DNA from: Crossiella equi
Lineage (GTDB): Bacteria > Actinomycetota > Actinomycetes > Mycobacteriales > Pseudonocardiaceae
Length of the DNA: 64,000 nt
Reading direction: 5' to 3'
NCBI RefSeq assembly: GCF_017876755.1
Contig: NZ_JAGIOO010000001.1
Coordinates: 1,426,001 to 1,490,000 of the forward strand
Positions within the stretch are counted from its first letter, which is position 1. Each line of letters begins with the position of its first letter. Both the position numbers and the translations under genes were made by a program. Shown here piece by piece: positions 25,854 to 34,700 of this stretch. Below the pieces are notes generated by a model. That model saw only the letters and a list, made by a program, of their open reading frames with translations, was not told the DNA's origin and ran no database searches.

Positions 25854-26837
25854 ATGACCTGGGTAAGCCTCCGCCACGTCACCTGGTCCCTGGTGCCCGA
25901 CCTGCTCGGCGACCACCAGCTGGCCTTCTCCCGCGGCACGGGCAGCACCCGCCTGGACGTGGCGCTGGCGCACCTGGTGCGGGTGAACGCGCTCGCGACC
26001 CTGAGCCCGGCGCGGTTCGACAACCTGTTCGCCGAGACCCGGATCGTGCTGTCCTACCTGCGCACGCCCGCGTCCGGGCAGGTCAGCCTGCGCGAGGACG
26101 CCGTGCGGGGCAGTTCGCACCACATCCGGCAGTTCGTCGTGGAGTGCCTCGGCCTCGGTCTGCACGCCACCGCCGTCGGCGAGCCCCGCGTGCTGCCCAT
26201 CGGGCCCGACCGCGCCTACCGCAACCGGGGTGTGCGGCCCGACCTGCTGTTCGGCTGGCCAGGCAGCCGCCTCGCCGGGGAGGCCAAGGGGCGGGCCCGC
26301 TCCGCGCCCCGCACCGTGCTGGCCGAGCCCCGGCTGCGGCTGGAGACGCTGCTGGAGTGGTCCGCCCGGCACGACGACCACCCGTTCGTCATGACCTGGG
26401 CCTACGCCAACGACCTGGGCATCACCGTCGACCTGTACCGGCCCGCCGACGGGTCCGCCTGGTTCGACGCCAACACCGGCAAGGTGCGCTCCGACGTCTA
26501 CCGCGGTCCGGCCGTGGACGACTCGGCCGTCGGGCCGCTCGCCGAGGAGGCCGCGCAGCGGGTGCTGGAGGTCGAGCGGTACCTGTACGAGACGGCGCCG
26601 CCGACCGGGCACACCCTCCTCGGGCACCCGCTGCGCGGCGCGGACGCGGCCCTGGACCTGTTCGGCCTGGACAGCAGGCGGTTCGCGCTCGGGGTGCTCG
26701 GCGCGGAGCTGGACCCGGACGAGCGGGCCGCGCTCGAACGGTCACCGGAGGTATCCGTTTCGGGTCGGATCGCCCTTTTCCTGGCCACGGATGGTGGCGA
26801 TCCGTGGGCCGTACCGGTGGACTCGGGAGTGGCGTGA
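25854..26837 (+). CDS. Orphan protein with a PD-(D/E)XK nuclease-like motif
   Basis: A 327-aa protein that I do not recognise as a named family. The notable feature is GVRPDLLFGW followed by LAGEAKGRAR: Asp130, then Glu143-Ala-Lys145, the spacing and chemistry of a PD-(D/E)XK nuclease core. The C-terminal half has mixed strands and helices without other motifs. A -10-like TAGCGT ends 6 nt before the ATG, and there is no SD, so the mRNA may be leaderless; GTG at 25848 is the alternative start. It stands alone beside a methyltransferase. It could be a DNA-processing or defence enzyme, but this is inference. Confidence 0.7.
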   Translation: MTWVSLRHVTWSLVPDLLGDHQLAFSRGTGSTRLDVALAHLVRVNALATLSPARFDNLFAETRIVLSYLRTPASGQVSLREDAVRGSSHHIRQFVVECLGLGLHATAVGEPRVLPIGPDRAYRNRGVRPDLLFGWPGSRLAGEAKGRARSAPRTVLAEPRLRLETLLEWSARHDDHPFVMTWAYANDLGITVDLYRPADGSAWFDANTGKVRSDVYRGPAVDDSAVGPLAEEAAQRVLEVERYLYETAPPTGHTLLGHPLRGADAALDLFGLDSRRFALGVLGAELDPDERAALERSPEVSVSGRIALFLATDGGDPWAVPVDSGVA

Positions 26838-26943
26838 CGCGGGGAACGGTGTTCAATTCCGCCATACGCGGTTCAATTGTTTTGCACACGGCGTATGTAG
26901 GGGATGATGCGCCCGCGAGTGCGATGGGAACAAGGGGTCGTGC

Positions 26944-29064
26944 ATGGATGTGAACAGCCGCCCGGAGGGTGACCGCCGGTGGCTGGTCTACCTGCTCATC
27001 GGGCTCACCTTCGTCGGGATCTACTTCCTGATCCCCACCGACGACTCCGGGCGCATCGCCCGGTTCGTCGTCTACTGCCTCATCACGTCCTCGGCCGCGG
27101 TCGTCGCCCTGTGGGGAGTGCGGCGCAACCGCCCCCGCCCGGCACTCCCGTGGCTGCTCATCGCACTCGGCCAGGTCGTCTACGCGGTCGCCGACATCAG
27201 CTTCTACGTCGCCCACTACGTGCTGCGCGACCACAGCTACCCGAATGTCGCCGACATCTTCTACCTCGGCCACTACCCGCTGGTCGTGGCCGGGCTGGTC
27301 CTGCTCATCCGCATGCGCACCCCTGGCCGCGACACCCCGGGCATCCTGGACGCGGCGGTGCTGTCGGTGTCGGCGGGCATGATGTCCTGGCTGTACCTGA
27401 TCGGCCCGCGCGCCCAGCAGGACTCACCGCTGCTGGTCAAGGCCGCCTCGCTGGCCTACCCGATGATGGACCTGGCCATGCTCGCGGTGGCCCTCCGCCT
27501 GATCATGGGTGGCGGACGGCGCCCGGCCGCGTTCTGGCTGCTGTCCACCAACCTCATCGCGCTCTTCGCCGCCGACTCCATCTACGTGCTCCAGCAGCTG
27601 GACGGCACCTACGCGGCGGGCAACTTCCTCGACGCCATCTGGCTGGTGTCCAACCTGGCGCTGGGCGCGGCCGCCCTCAACCCGACCATGGCCCAGCTCG
27701 GCGACCGGTCCGAACAGGACACCGACACCGGGCCCAGCCTGGTGCGCATGGCCGTGCTGTCCGCGGCCGCGCTGCTCGCGCCGGTGGTGCTGTTCGTGCA
27801 GTCCAGCCACGACGACATGAGCGGCGTGCCGGTGATCGCGGTGGCCTGCGCGCTGCTGTTCGGGCTGACCATCGCGCGTCTGGCCGGGCTGGTCGCCACG
27901 CAGCGGCGGCTGGCCATCACCGACATGCTCACCGGCCTGTACACGCGCCGCTTCTTCGAGGCGCACCTGCCGCTGGAGATCGCGCGGGCCAAGCGCGGCG
28001 AGGGGCACCTGGCGGTGTTCATCGTCGACGTCGACCACTTCAAGTCCATCAACGACCGCTACGGCCACCCGGCCGGGGACAGCGTGCTGGTGGAGATCGC
28101 CCAGCGCCTGCGCGGCACCGCCCGCGCCGGGGACGTGGTGGCCCGCTACGGCGGCGAGGAGTTCGCGCTGCTGGTCCCGGACGCCGCGCCCAGCGAGCTG
28201 CCCGCGATCGCCGAGCGGCTGCGCCACTGCGTGGCCTCCAGCCCGATCACGGTCGGCGCCGACTCCTGGATCGCGGTCACGGTCTCGGTCGGCACCGCGA
28301 GCTACCCGATGCACGGCGAGGAGCCCTCCGCCCTGGTCGCGGTGGCCGACCGCGCGCTGTACGCGGCCAAGGAGCAGGGCCGGGACCGCATCGTGGTGGG
28401 CCGCATCCCGGAGTCCGCGCCGGGCCGGGTCGCCGACCACACCGCCATGGTCGACTACCTGCGGCACGTGGCCGACGAGGTGGACGCCCAGCTCGCGGGC
28501 CAGGAGCACAGCCGGGCGATCAGCCGCTGGGCGCGCGAGGTCGCCGAGGAGATGAGCCTGGGCCCGGAGGCGGCCCACCAGGCGGGCCTGGGCGGCCGCC
28601 TGCACGACATCGGCAAGATCGTGCTGCCCACCGAGGTGCTCACCAAACCGGGCCGCCTGGACGAGGCCGAGTGGGCACTGATGCGCCAGCACCCCGACCA
28701 CGGCTACCGCCTGGCGGCCATGGTCCCGGACTTCACCTCGATCGCCGAGATCATCCGCCAGCACCACGAACGCTACGACGGCACGGGCTATCCGCGGGGC
28801 CTGGCCGGTGACGCCATCCGCGTCGAGGCCCGCATCGTGGCCGTCTGCGACGCCTGGGCGGCGATGCTGTCCGACCGCCCGTACCAGCGCAGTCTGGGCG
28901 AGAAGCACGCGGTCGCGGAGCTGCGCGCGTGCAGCGGCTCGCAGTTCGACCCGGCGGTGGTGGACGCGTTCCTGAAGCTCCAGAAGCGCGGGGCGGTGGG
29001 CACGCTGCGCGCGATCCGCCCGGCCACCCGGCAGTCCCGGAACCAGAAGGCCCGCAAGGCCTAG
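26944..29064 (+). CDS. Membrane-bound GGDEF/HD-GYP c-di-GMP enzyme
   Basis: A 706-aa protein. The N-terminal 310 residues contain eight to ten predicted membrane helices. The GGDEF domain (about 325-485) has an intact GGEEF active site (about 403-407) with an RxxD inhibitory site (RAGD) five residues before it, so it should make c-di-GMP under product control. The C-terminal HD-GYP domain (about 500-690) has His554-Asp555 (HDIGKI) and HHERYDGTGYP (from His607), so it should hydrolyse c-di-GMP. AAGGGG 7 nt before the ATG supports the start. Both opposing active sites look intact. Confidence 0.93.
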   Translation: MDVNSRPEGDRRWLVYLLIGLTFVGIYFLIPTDDSGRIARFVVYCLITSSAAVVALWGVRRNRPRPALPWLLIALGQVVYAVADISFYVAHYVLRDHSYPNVADIFYLGHYPLVVAGLVLLIRMRTPGRDTPGILDAAVLSVSAGMMSWLYLIGPRAQQDSPLLVKAASLAYPMMDLAMLAVALRLIMGGGRRPAAFWLLSTNLIALFAADSIYVLQQLDGTYAAGNFLDAIWLVSNLALGAAALNPTMAQLGDRSEQDTDTGPSLVRMAVLSAAALLAPVVLFVQSSHDDMSGVPVIAVACALLFGLTIARLAGLVATQRRLAITDMLTGLYTRRFFEAHLPLEIARAKRGEGHLAVFIVDVDHFKSINDRYGHPAGDSVLVEIAQRLRGTARAGDVVARYGGEEFALLVPDAAPSELPAIAERLRHCVASSPITVGADSWIAVTVSVGTASYPMHGEEPSALVAVADRALYAAKEQGRDRIVVGRIPESAPGRVADHTAMVDYLRHVADEVDAQLAGQEHSRAISRWAREVAEEMSLGPEAAHQAGLGGRLHDIGKIVLPTEVLTKPGRLDEAEWALMRQHPDHGYRLAAMVPDFTSIAEIIRQHHERYDGTGYPRGLAGDAIRVEARIVAVCDAWAAMLSDRPYQRSLGEKHAVAELRACSGSQFDPAVVDAFLKLQKRGAVGTLRAIRPATRQSRNQKARKA

Positions 29065-29083
29065 GCCGACACGACCTGGCGGG

Positions 29084-29743
29084 TCAGGGCCACAGCAGCT
29101 GGCGGGTCCAGCCGCCCTCGGCCCGGGTGTAGCTGAGCCGCAGGTGGCGGCGGTCCTCCTCGCCCTGCCAGAACTCCACCTCGTCGGCCGCCAGCCGGAA
29201 GACCGTCCACTCCCGCGCCACCAGGTCCGGGTCGGCGCTCGCGCGGGCGGTCGCCTCGTCCAGAGCCCGGTCGCGTTCGGCCAGGTCGTGCAACGGCTGG
29301 CTCTGGTACCCCAGCAGGCCGCCACCGCGCGCACCGGCCGAGCGGGCCAGGAAGTCGGCCGCGCTCTCCCGCGCGGAGGCGGTCTCCACGCGGCCGCGCA
29401 CCCGGACCTGCCTGCCCAGCGCGGGCCAGTAGAAGGTCAGCGCCGCCCACGGCGTGTTGGCCAGCTCCTTGCCCTTGCGGCTGCCCGCGCCGGAGGCGAA
29501 GGCCCAGTGCCCGGCGTCCAGGTACTTCAGGATCAGCACCCGGGCCGACGGCCGCCCCGAGGGGTCGACCGTGGACAGCGTCATGGCGTGCGGTTCGACC
29601 ACACCCGCGGCCACCGCCTCGGCCAGCCAGCGCGCGAACAGCGCGTCCGGGTCGGCGGGGGCCCGGTCCGGGTCGAAGCCCGGCAGCGGGCCCGCCAGCG
29701 AGGGCAGGGCGCGCAGGTAGCGCGGGGAGAGCACGTCGTCCAC
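29084..29743 (-). CDS. pdxH: Pyridoxamine 5'-phosphate oxidase family protein, PdxH-like
   Basis: A 219-aa FMN-binding split-barrel enzyme that oxidises PNP/PMP to PLP. FMN/PLP-contact motifs are visible: MTLSTVDPSGRPSARVLILK, SRKGKELANTPWAALTFYW, RQVRVRGRVE and the C-terminal EFWQGEEDRRHLR. The extreme C terminus differs from the classic WxxxRLAP ending (here WTRQLLWP), so a related PNPOx-like activity is possible. The start is GTG. It is next to a TenA-like gene, a vitamin-cofactor neighbour. Confidence 0.85.
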   Translation of the reverse strand: MDDVLSPRYLRALPSLAGPLPGFDPDRAPADPDALFARWLAEAVAAGVVEPHAMTLSTVDPSGRPSARVLILKYLDAGHWAFASGAGSRKGKELANTPWAALTFYWPALGRQVRVRGRVETASARESAADFLARSAGARGGGLLGYQSQPLHDLAERDRALDEATARASADPDLVAREWTVFRLAADEVEFWQGEEDRRHLRLSYTRAEGGWTRQLLWP

Positions 29744-29761
29744 GTGCCCGACCGTACCCGC

Positions 29762-30418
29762 CTAGCCGAGGCCGTCGAGGGTGTTCCAGAAGGACAGCTC
29801 GTAGGCCTGCAACAGCCGCCCGTACCCGGCCGCGGCGTGCGTGGACTCCCCGCGCTCGAGCCCGGCCTGCACCGCCTCCAGCGCGAGCTCCAGCAGCTGC
29901 GGCGCGGGTTCGGCGAAGAAGTCGAAGAAGCCGCGCCCGCGCTCGTCGAAGCCGTAGTGGTCACCGAGTCCGGCCGAGACCCGCCCGCAGTACTCGCCCC
30001 AGGCACCGAAGTTCACGTTGAGCGCCAGGATGACCGAGGTGATGTCCCCGTTGAGCGCGAGCCAGGCCTGGTAGGCCGGGTAGGCCTGGCAGCCCGGCAT
30101 CGGCTGGTACTCCCGCAGCGCGGCCTCGTCCATCCCGGCCGCCTCCGCCAGGTGCACCACGCGCTCCAGCGCGATCCCCTCGCCCGCGGCCAGGGTCGAG
30201 AAGTACTGCTTCGCCGCCGGTGCCTCAGCGCGCGCCGCCAGGTGCAGGAGGCTGCGCCAGTCACTGCTGATGACCCGGTACTGCTCCCCGGCGAACGCGG
30301 CGAGCACCGAGACGGGGGCCGCTCCCTCGGCGATGCGGGGCACGAGGCGGTTCTCGCCCTCGGCGTGCCCCAGCGCCTCGCGGAGTTCGGCCAGCGTCTG
30401 CTGCGCGGTGGAAACCAT
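29762..30418 (-). CDS. TenA-like/thiaminase II-type protein
   Basis: A 218-aa all-helical protein of the TenA/PqqC heme-oxygenase-like fold. The pattern FAGEQYRVISSDWRSL, then LNGDITSVILALNVNFGAWGEYC and a closing YELSFWNTL matches the TenA group. Canonical TenA enzymes use a Cys near the middle; here a Cys occurs in GEYCG. Members salvage thiamine pyrimidines or act on other small amines. The ATG at 30418 is chosen; an upstream start would run into the promoter of the sigma factor. Confidence 0.78.
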   Translation of the reverse strand: MVSTAQQTLAELREALGHAEGENRLVPRIAEGAAPVSVLAAFAGEQYRVISSDWRSLLHLAARAEAPAAKQYFSTLAAGEGIALERVVHLAEAAGMDEAALREYQPMPGCQAYPAYQAWLALNGDITSVILALNVNFGAWGEYCGRVSAGLGDHYGFDERGRGFFDFFAEPAPQLLELALEAVQAGLERGESTHAAAGYGRLLQAYELSFWNTLDGLG

Positions 30419-30467
30419 TGGGGCAGCGTAGTCCCGGTTGTCGGTGGGGCGCGGTAGCTTGGCGCGC

Positions 30468-31457
30468 ATGCCGGAACCAGGCGTGCGCCAGTCAGCCGAA
30501 CCCGACCTGCTGAATGCCGCGCAACAGGACGACCAGGTCGCTTTCGGACAGCTCGTCGCGCCCCACCGCGCGGCCCTGTTCGGCTACTGCTACCGCCTGC
30601 TGGGCTCCACCCAGGACGCCGAGGACGCGGTGCAGGACACGTTGCTCAACGCCTGGCGCGGCATCGCGGGCTTCGAGGGCCGGGCCTCGGTGCGCACCTG
30701 GCTGCACCGCATCGCCACGAACCTGTGCCGCGACCGCGTCGCCGCCCGCCCGCGCCGCATCCTCACCTTCGACTACGGCCCCCCGGCACGCCCGGACGTC
30801 CGGATCGGCGAACGCGTCCTGGACCCGATCTGGCTGGAGCCCTGCCCGGACCCGGCCGGGCAGTACGAGCGCCGCGAGTCCCTGGAACTGGCGTTCCTGC
30901 TTGCGCTGCAACACCTCCCGGCCACCCAGCGGGCCGTCCTGGTGCTGCGCGAGGTGCTGGCCTTCACCGCTGCCGAGACCGCCGACGTCCTGGACACCAC
31001 GGTCCCCTCGGTCAACAGCGCCCTGCAACGCGCCCGCCGCACCCTGGCCGAACACACGGGAGAGCCTTCCCAGCAACAGGAACTGGCCACCCTCCCCGAC
31101 CGGGGCGCCCACCTGCTGACGGCCTTCCTGGACGCCCTGCACCGTGCCGACGTCGACGCCCTGGTCGACCTGCTCACCGAGGACGTCCGCTTCACCATGC
31201 CGCCCATGCCCTTCTGGTTCGACGGCCGCGCGGACGTCATCACCTTCCTGGTCGACGTGGTGGCGAAGGAGTCCTGGCGCCGCGTCCCCGTGCACGCCAA
31301 CGGCCAACTGGCCTTCGCCGCCTACCTGGACCGCGGCGAAGGCCACCGGCTGGTCGCGGTGGACGTGCTCACCGTGCGGGCCGGACGGATCCGCGGCATC
31401 ACCGGTTTCCTGGACAAGGCCACGCACGGGGTGTTCGGCCTGCCGCCCGCTACCTGA
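30468..31457 (+). CDS. ECF sigma factor with C-terminal SnoaL-like domain
   Basis: A 329-aa RNA polymerase sigma factor. Region 2 (AEDAVQDTLLNAWR, about 55-68, and RTWLHRIATNLCRDR) and region 4 (LPATQRAVLVLREVL, about 158-172, then VNSALQRARRTL) are complete. A SnoaL/NTF2-like domain (about 215-325) follows, as in SigJ/ECF41-related and SigX5-type factors, where it tunes sigma activity in place of an anti-sigma. It is divergent from the TenA-like gene. Its 3' end overlaps the end of the convergent septum-formation-like remnant, and its last bases are repeated 9 kb away beyond the Wadjet island. Confidence 0.92.
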   Translation: MPEPGVRQSAEPDLLNAAQQDDQVAFGQLVAPHRAALFGYCYRLLGSTQDAEDAVQDTLLNAWRGIAGFEGRASVRTWLHRIATNLCRDRVAARPRRILTFDYGPPARPDVRIGERVLDPIWLEPCPDPAGQYERRESLELAFLLALQHLPATQRAVLVLREVLAFTAAETADVLDTTVPSVNSALQRARRTLAEHTGEPSQQQELATLPDRGAHLLTAFLDALHRADVDALVDLLTEDVRFTMPPMPFWFDGRADVITFLVDVVAKESWRRVPVHANGQLAFAAYLDRGEGHRLVAVDVLTVRAGRIRGITGFLDKATHGVFGLPPAT

Positions 31458-31466
31458 GCAGCGACC
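31432..31466 (+). repeat. 35-bp direct repeat, left copy (island boundary)
   Basis: An exact copy of 40428-40462. It includes the last codons and stop of the sigma gene (TTCGGCCTGCCGCCCGCTAC) and the overlapping stop of the convergent remnant. The two copies bracket about 9.0 kb containing the whole Wadjet operon. Confidence 0.9.
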
Positions 31467-31610
31467 AGCTGCACGAACCGGCGCTGGCGGACACGATGCG
31501 GTGCACCGCCTTCCAGACCCGCTCTCGTCGGTCTCGGACAGGTCGGCGGGATTCGTGCTGCCCGCGACGATGTCAGGGCACCGGGCGTTGCCGCCGATGG
31601 TGGTTCCGGA
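31450..31610 (-). pseudogene. Degraded C-terminal copy of a septum-formation-like gene
   Basis: Read on the minus strand this region encodes RCPDIVAGSTNPADLSETDE, which aligns with RCPAIVAVSTDVAALSETDE of the copy at 40446-40951 (14 of 20 identical). It then loses about 30 codons and shifts frame before a shared SLLR-stop end. The copy is therefore broken. It lies directly against the sigma gene, in the same convergent layout as the right-hand copy. The 5' limit is approximate. Confidence 0.7.
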
Positions 31611-31619
31611 CAGCCCGCG

Positions 31620-31762
31620 CCATCGCCGATGGCGCACCGGCCAAGGCTGCCCCGCCGCGGGCGAAGGACCTCCGCACCGAACCGGGTTCACTCCGCCACC
31701 GGGCCGACGCTCTGGACCTGTTGGCCGGAATCAGCGACGAGCCGGTCGCCAACCAGCGCTGA
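31620..31762 (+). pseudogene. Probable 3' fragment of an unidentified gene at the left junction
   Basis: A plus-strand frame ending at 31762 with coding-like third positions encodes a short helical tail (RTEPGSLRHRADALDLL, then AGISDEPVANQR). No start is seen, and the frame loses coding character near 31620. It converges on jetC. I read it as the leftover 3' end of a gene cut at the island edge; the family is unknown. Confidence 0.35.
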
Positions 31763-31778
31763 CTCCAGTCCAGCCGGG

Positions 31779-34700
31779 CTACTCCTCCGCCACCAGATCC
31801 GCGCCGGTCCAGACGAAGCGGGCCGTGGTGACCGCGTCGTCGCCGCCGGTGATGAGCTGGTGGATCGCCACCCCGCTGAGTTCCGCGTAGGTGCACCACT
31901 CGTGATCCGACGTGAGCATCAGGTCGAGGTCCAATGCGGACAACAGGGCGAAGACCTGGCCCCGGTTGTTGCTGTCCACGCCGACGAACACCTCGTCGAG
32001 CAGGATGATCCGGGGCGCGGACGGCACGGCCTGGTAGTGGGCGGCCACCGCGGCGAACAGGGGGAGGTGCAGGGCGATCGCCTTCTCGCCACCGGAGAGC
32101 GCACCGTGCAGCTTCCTGGTGAGCAGCTGCCAGCCCGCGCCGTTGGCCCGGTCCACCTTCACCACGAACTGGTGCCAGGCGGTGTAGTCGAAGACCTGGG
32201 CGAGCTGCTGCTCCCAGCTGGTCGCCGTGTCGTCCGCACGTGCCTGCTCGATGCGCTCGCGGAAGAACCGGTGCAGGGACTCCCGGTCCGCCTCGGTCAG
32301 GTGCACCGGGTCCTTGAGCAGCAGGTCCCTCGCTGTCCTGGTCCCGGGTGGGAGATCGGCGGCCACCTGCCAGACGAGCTGCACCGCCACCTTCGACGCG
32401 GTGCGCACCCGTTCCAGGCGCGCGTTCATCGCGTCCACCAGCTCACCCGCGGCCCGGATGCGGGCGGCGAGGTGCCGCCTGGTGTCGCCGGTCAGGGTCT
32501 GGTCGAACAGCTGCCGTTCCCGCTCGGTGATGTCGTCTCGGCTCTGCTCGGCGTCGGCGCGCAGCACGGTCAGCAGTTCGGCCGCGCCCACCCGGACTCC
32601 GTCCACCACCGCGGTCAGCAGCTGGACGTCCTCGTCCGTTTCCAGGTCGAGGTCCGCACGGGCGCTCAGCGCGGTGCGGCACTCGTGCACGGACTCCGAC
32701 AACCGGTGCGCCGCGTCACCGAGGTTGGCCGGTGCGTGCGGCAGCGTGGGCCACGCCTGCACGACCAGGCGAGCGGTGTCCAGTGCGGCCCGCACGCCCT
32801 CGGAGGCGGCCAACAACCCCTGGAAGTGGGCGAGATCGGGGAGCTCGCTGTCCTCGGGCAAGGTGCTCGCGCACAGGTGCCGGAACCGGCGCGCCGCGAC
32901 GTCCCGGGTGCTGGCCGCCTCGTCCCGGGCCGCGACGTCGGAGCTCCGCCGTTGTCCGAGCGCACCGAGCTGTTCGGCGAGGGAGCTCACCTCGGCCCGT
33001 GCCCTGCGGAGGTTCCCGGAGATCGCGGTCAGGCGCTCGCGAGCCGTGGCCAGTTCCGCGAGCACCTCCTGGTATCCGACACCGACCGTGCTCTCCACGG
33101 CGGTCAGTCGCGACTCGCGGGCACGCAGTTCTCCCTTGGCAGCTGTCGCCTCCGCTTCCCGTTTGGCCGCGATCGCCTCGGACCGTGCCGCCTGGCGGGC
33201 CAGCGCCTCGGCGGTGGCCCGTGCGGTGACCAGGTCGCGGTGGGCCTCAAGCCACAGCTGTGCCTGCTCCTCGAACCGCTTCACGGCCTGGCCGAGCTTG
33301 TCCAGCCCCTCGCTCTCCGCGGGCACCCCGTGTTCGACGGCGGCGGCGCTCAGCTCCCGCTGGGCCGCGCCGACCTCCCGCTCCCGGTCGGCCAGCGCCT
33401 CGAGGCGTCTGCGTACCACGCCGTCCGCGGTGACCACCGCCAGTTCGGCGCGATCCAGCACCTCCTTGGCGGTTCGTACGCGGTCGTGGGGCGGGCAGGC
33501 CGCACGCTCGTCCCGCAACGCCGCCCGGCGGGCCTCGACCACGTCCCGGCGCTTGGCCAACGCGGCCAGTTCGAGATCGGTTTTCCCGATCTCGGTGCGG
33601 AGCAGCACGGCGCGGCGCTGCCTGGCCTGGGCCCGAGCCGCCGCACCGATGTGGGCGACGTGCGGTTTGCCCCAGCTGCCCCATGCCGTGGCCAGCCGCC
33701 AGCTGCCGTCCGCACCGATCGCTGCCGGGTGCGCGGCGGGTAGCCGCTCGGCGAAGGCGATACCGCCGAGCAACCGGGTCACCACCTCGGCGGCCACCGG
33801 GCTGTCCGGCTCCGGCTCCAGCACGGCCAGCAGCGAGCCAGCCGGGGCAGGTGAGACGGCGTCCGGTTCGGCGAAGACGTCGTGCCCGGCCACCACGCCG
33901 GTCGCGCCCACCCAGGCATCCAGCAGACCGGCGGCCTGCAAAGCGGCCTCCACGGCGGCCTGCGTGCCTTCCGGTACCCCGTCGACGAAGCGCACCAGTC
34001 GCCACAGCGGCGCACCGGCCAGGGCCGTGCGGTCGGTGGTCCGGGTGGCCGGTGCTTCGGGCGGCAGGTCCTGCTCCCCCTCGACCTGCGCCAGCTCCGC
34101 CACGAGCCCGTCTCGCCGGGCTCCCACCTCACGCTGCCCGGCCTCAGCGAGCAGGTCCTCGCGGAGCAGTTCGGCCTCCACCGGCGCGGCGAGGTCCGCC
34201 ACGTGCCGCAGCAGCCGGGCCTCGTCCTCGACGAACGCGCTGAGGCCGGTGGGCCGCAGTTCCCGGCAGGCCAGCGCCCACTCGCGCAGCTCGCCGGCGA
34301 ACCGTTCCATTTCCACCGCGTAGCCCTGCTCGGCGGTACCCTGGTCCGACTTCGCGGCGGCGCGTTCGGTGCGGGAGTGCTCCAGGTCCTGCTCGGCCTG
34401 CTCGCGCCGCCCCACCGCGTGGCCGTGCTTGGCCAGGGCCGCCCGCACCGCCTCGATCTGTTCGAGTCGCCCCCGGACCGCCGCGCGGAACAGCCTCCGG
34501 GCCGTCTCCGGTTCGGTGACCAGCAGGGCGGCCAGTTCCTCGTGCACGGCGCCCAACCCGGCCCTGGTCGCGGCCTGCCGGGTCTCCGCCGCTTGGGAGT
34601 CCGCCACAAGCTCTCGCCCGGCCGCTGCCTCGGTGGCCCTCGTGTGGGACTCCGTGTCCTCGTCGGCGTGGCCGCGTTGTACGGCCGCGTCCTTGACGAG

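Noticed and set aside
26838-26943. Operator from the CATACGC/GCGTATG inverted repeat and doubled GTTCAATT before the GGDEF gene
   Set aside because: The arms are short and widely spaced and no family pattern fits; not strong enough to list as a site.
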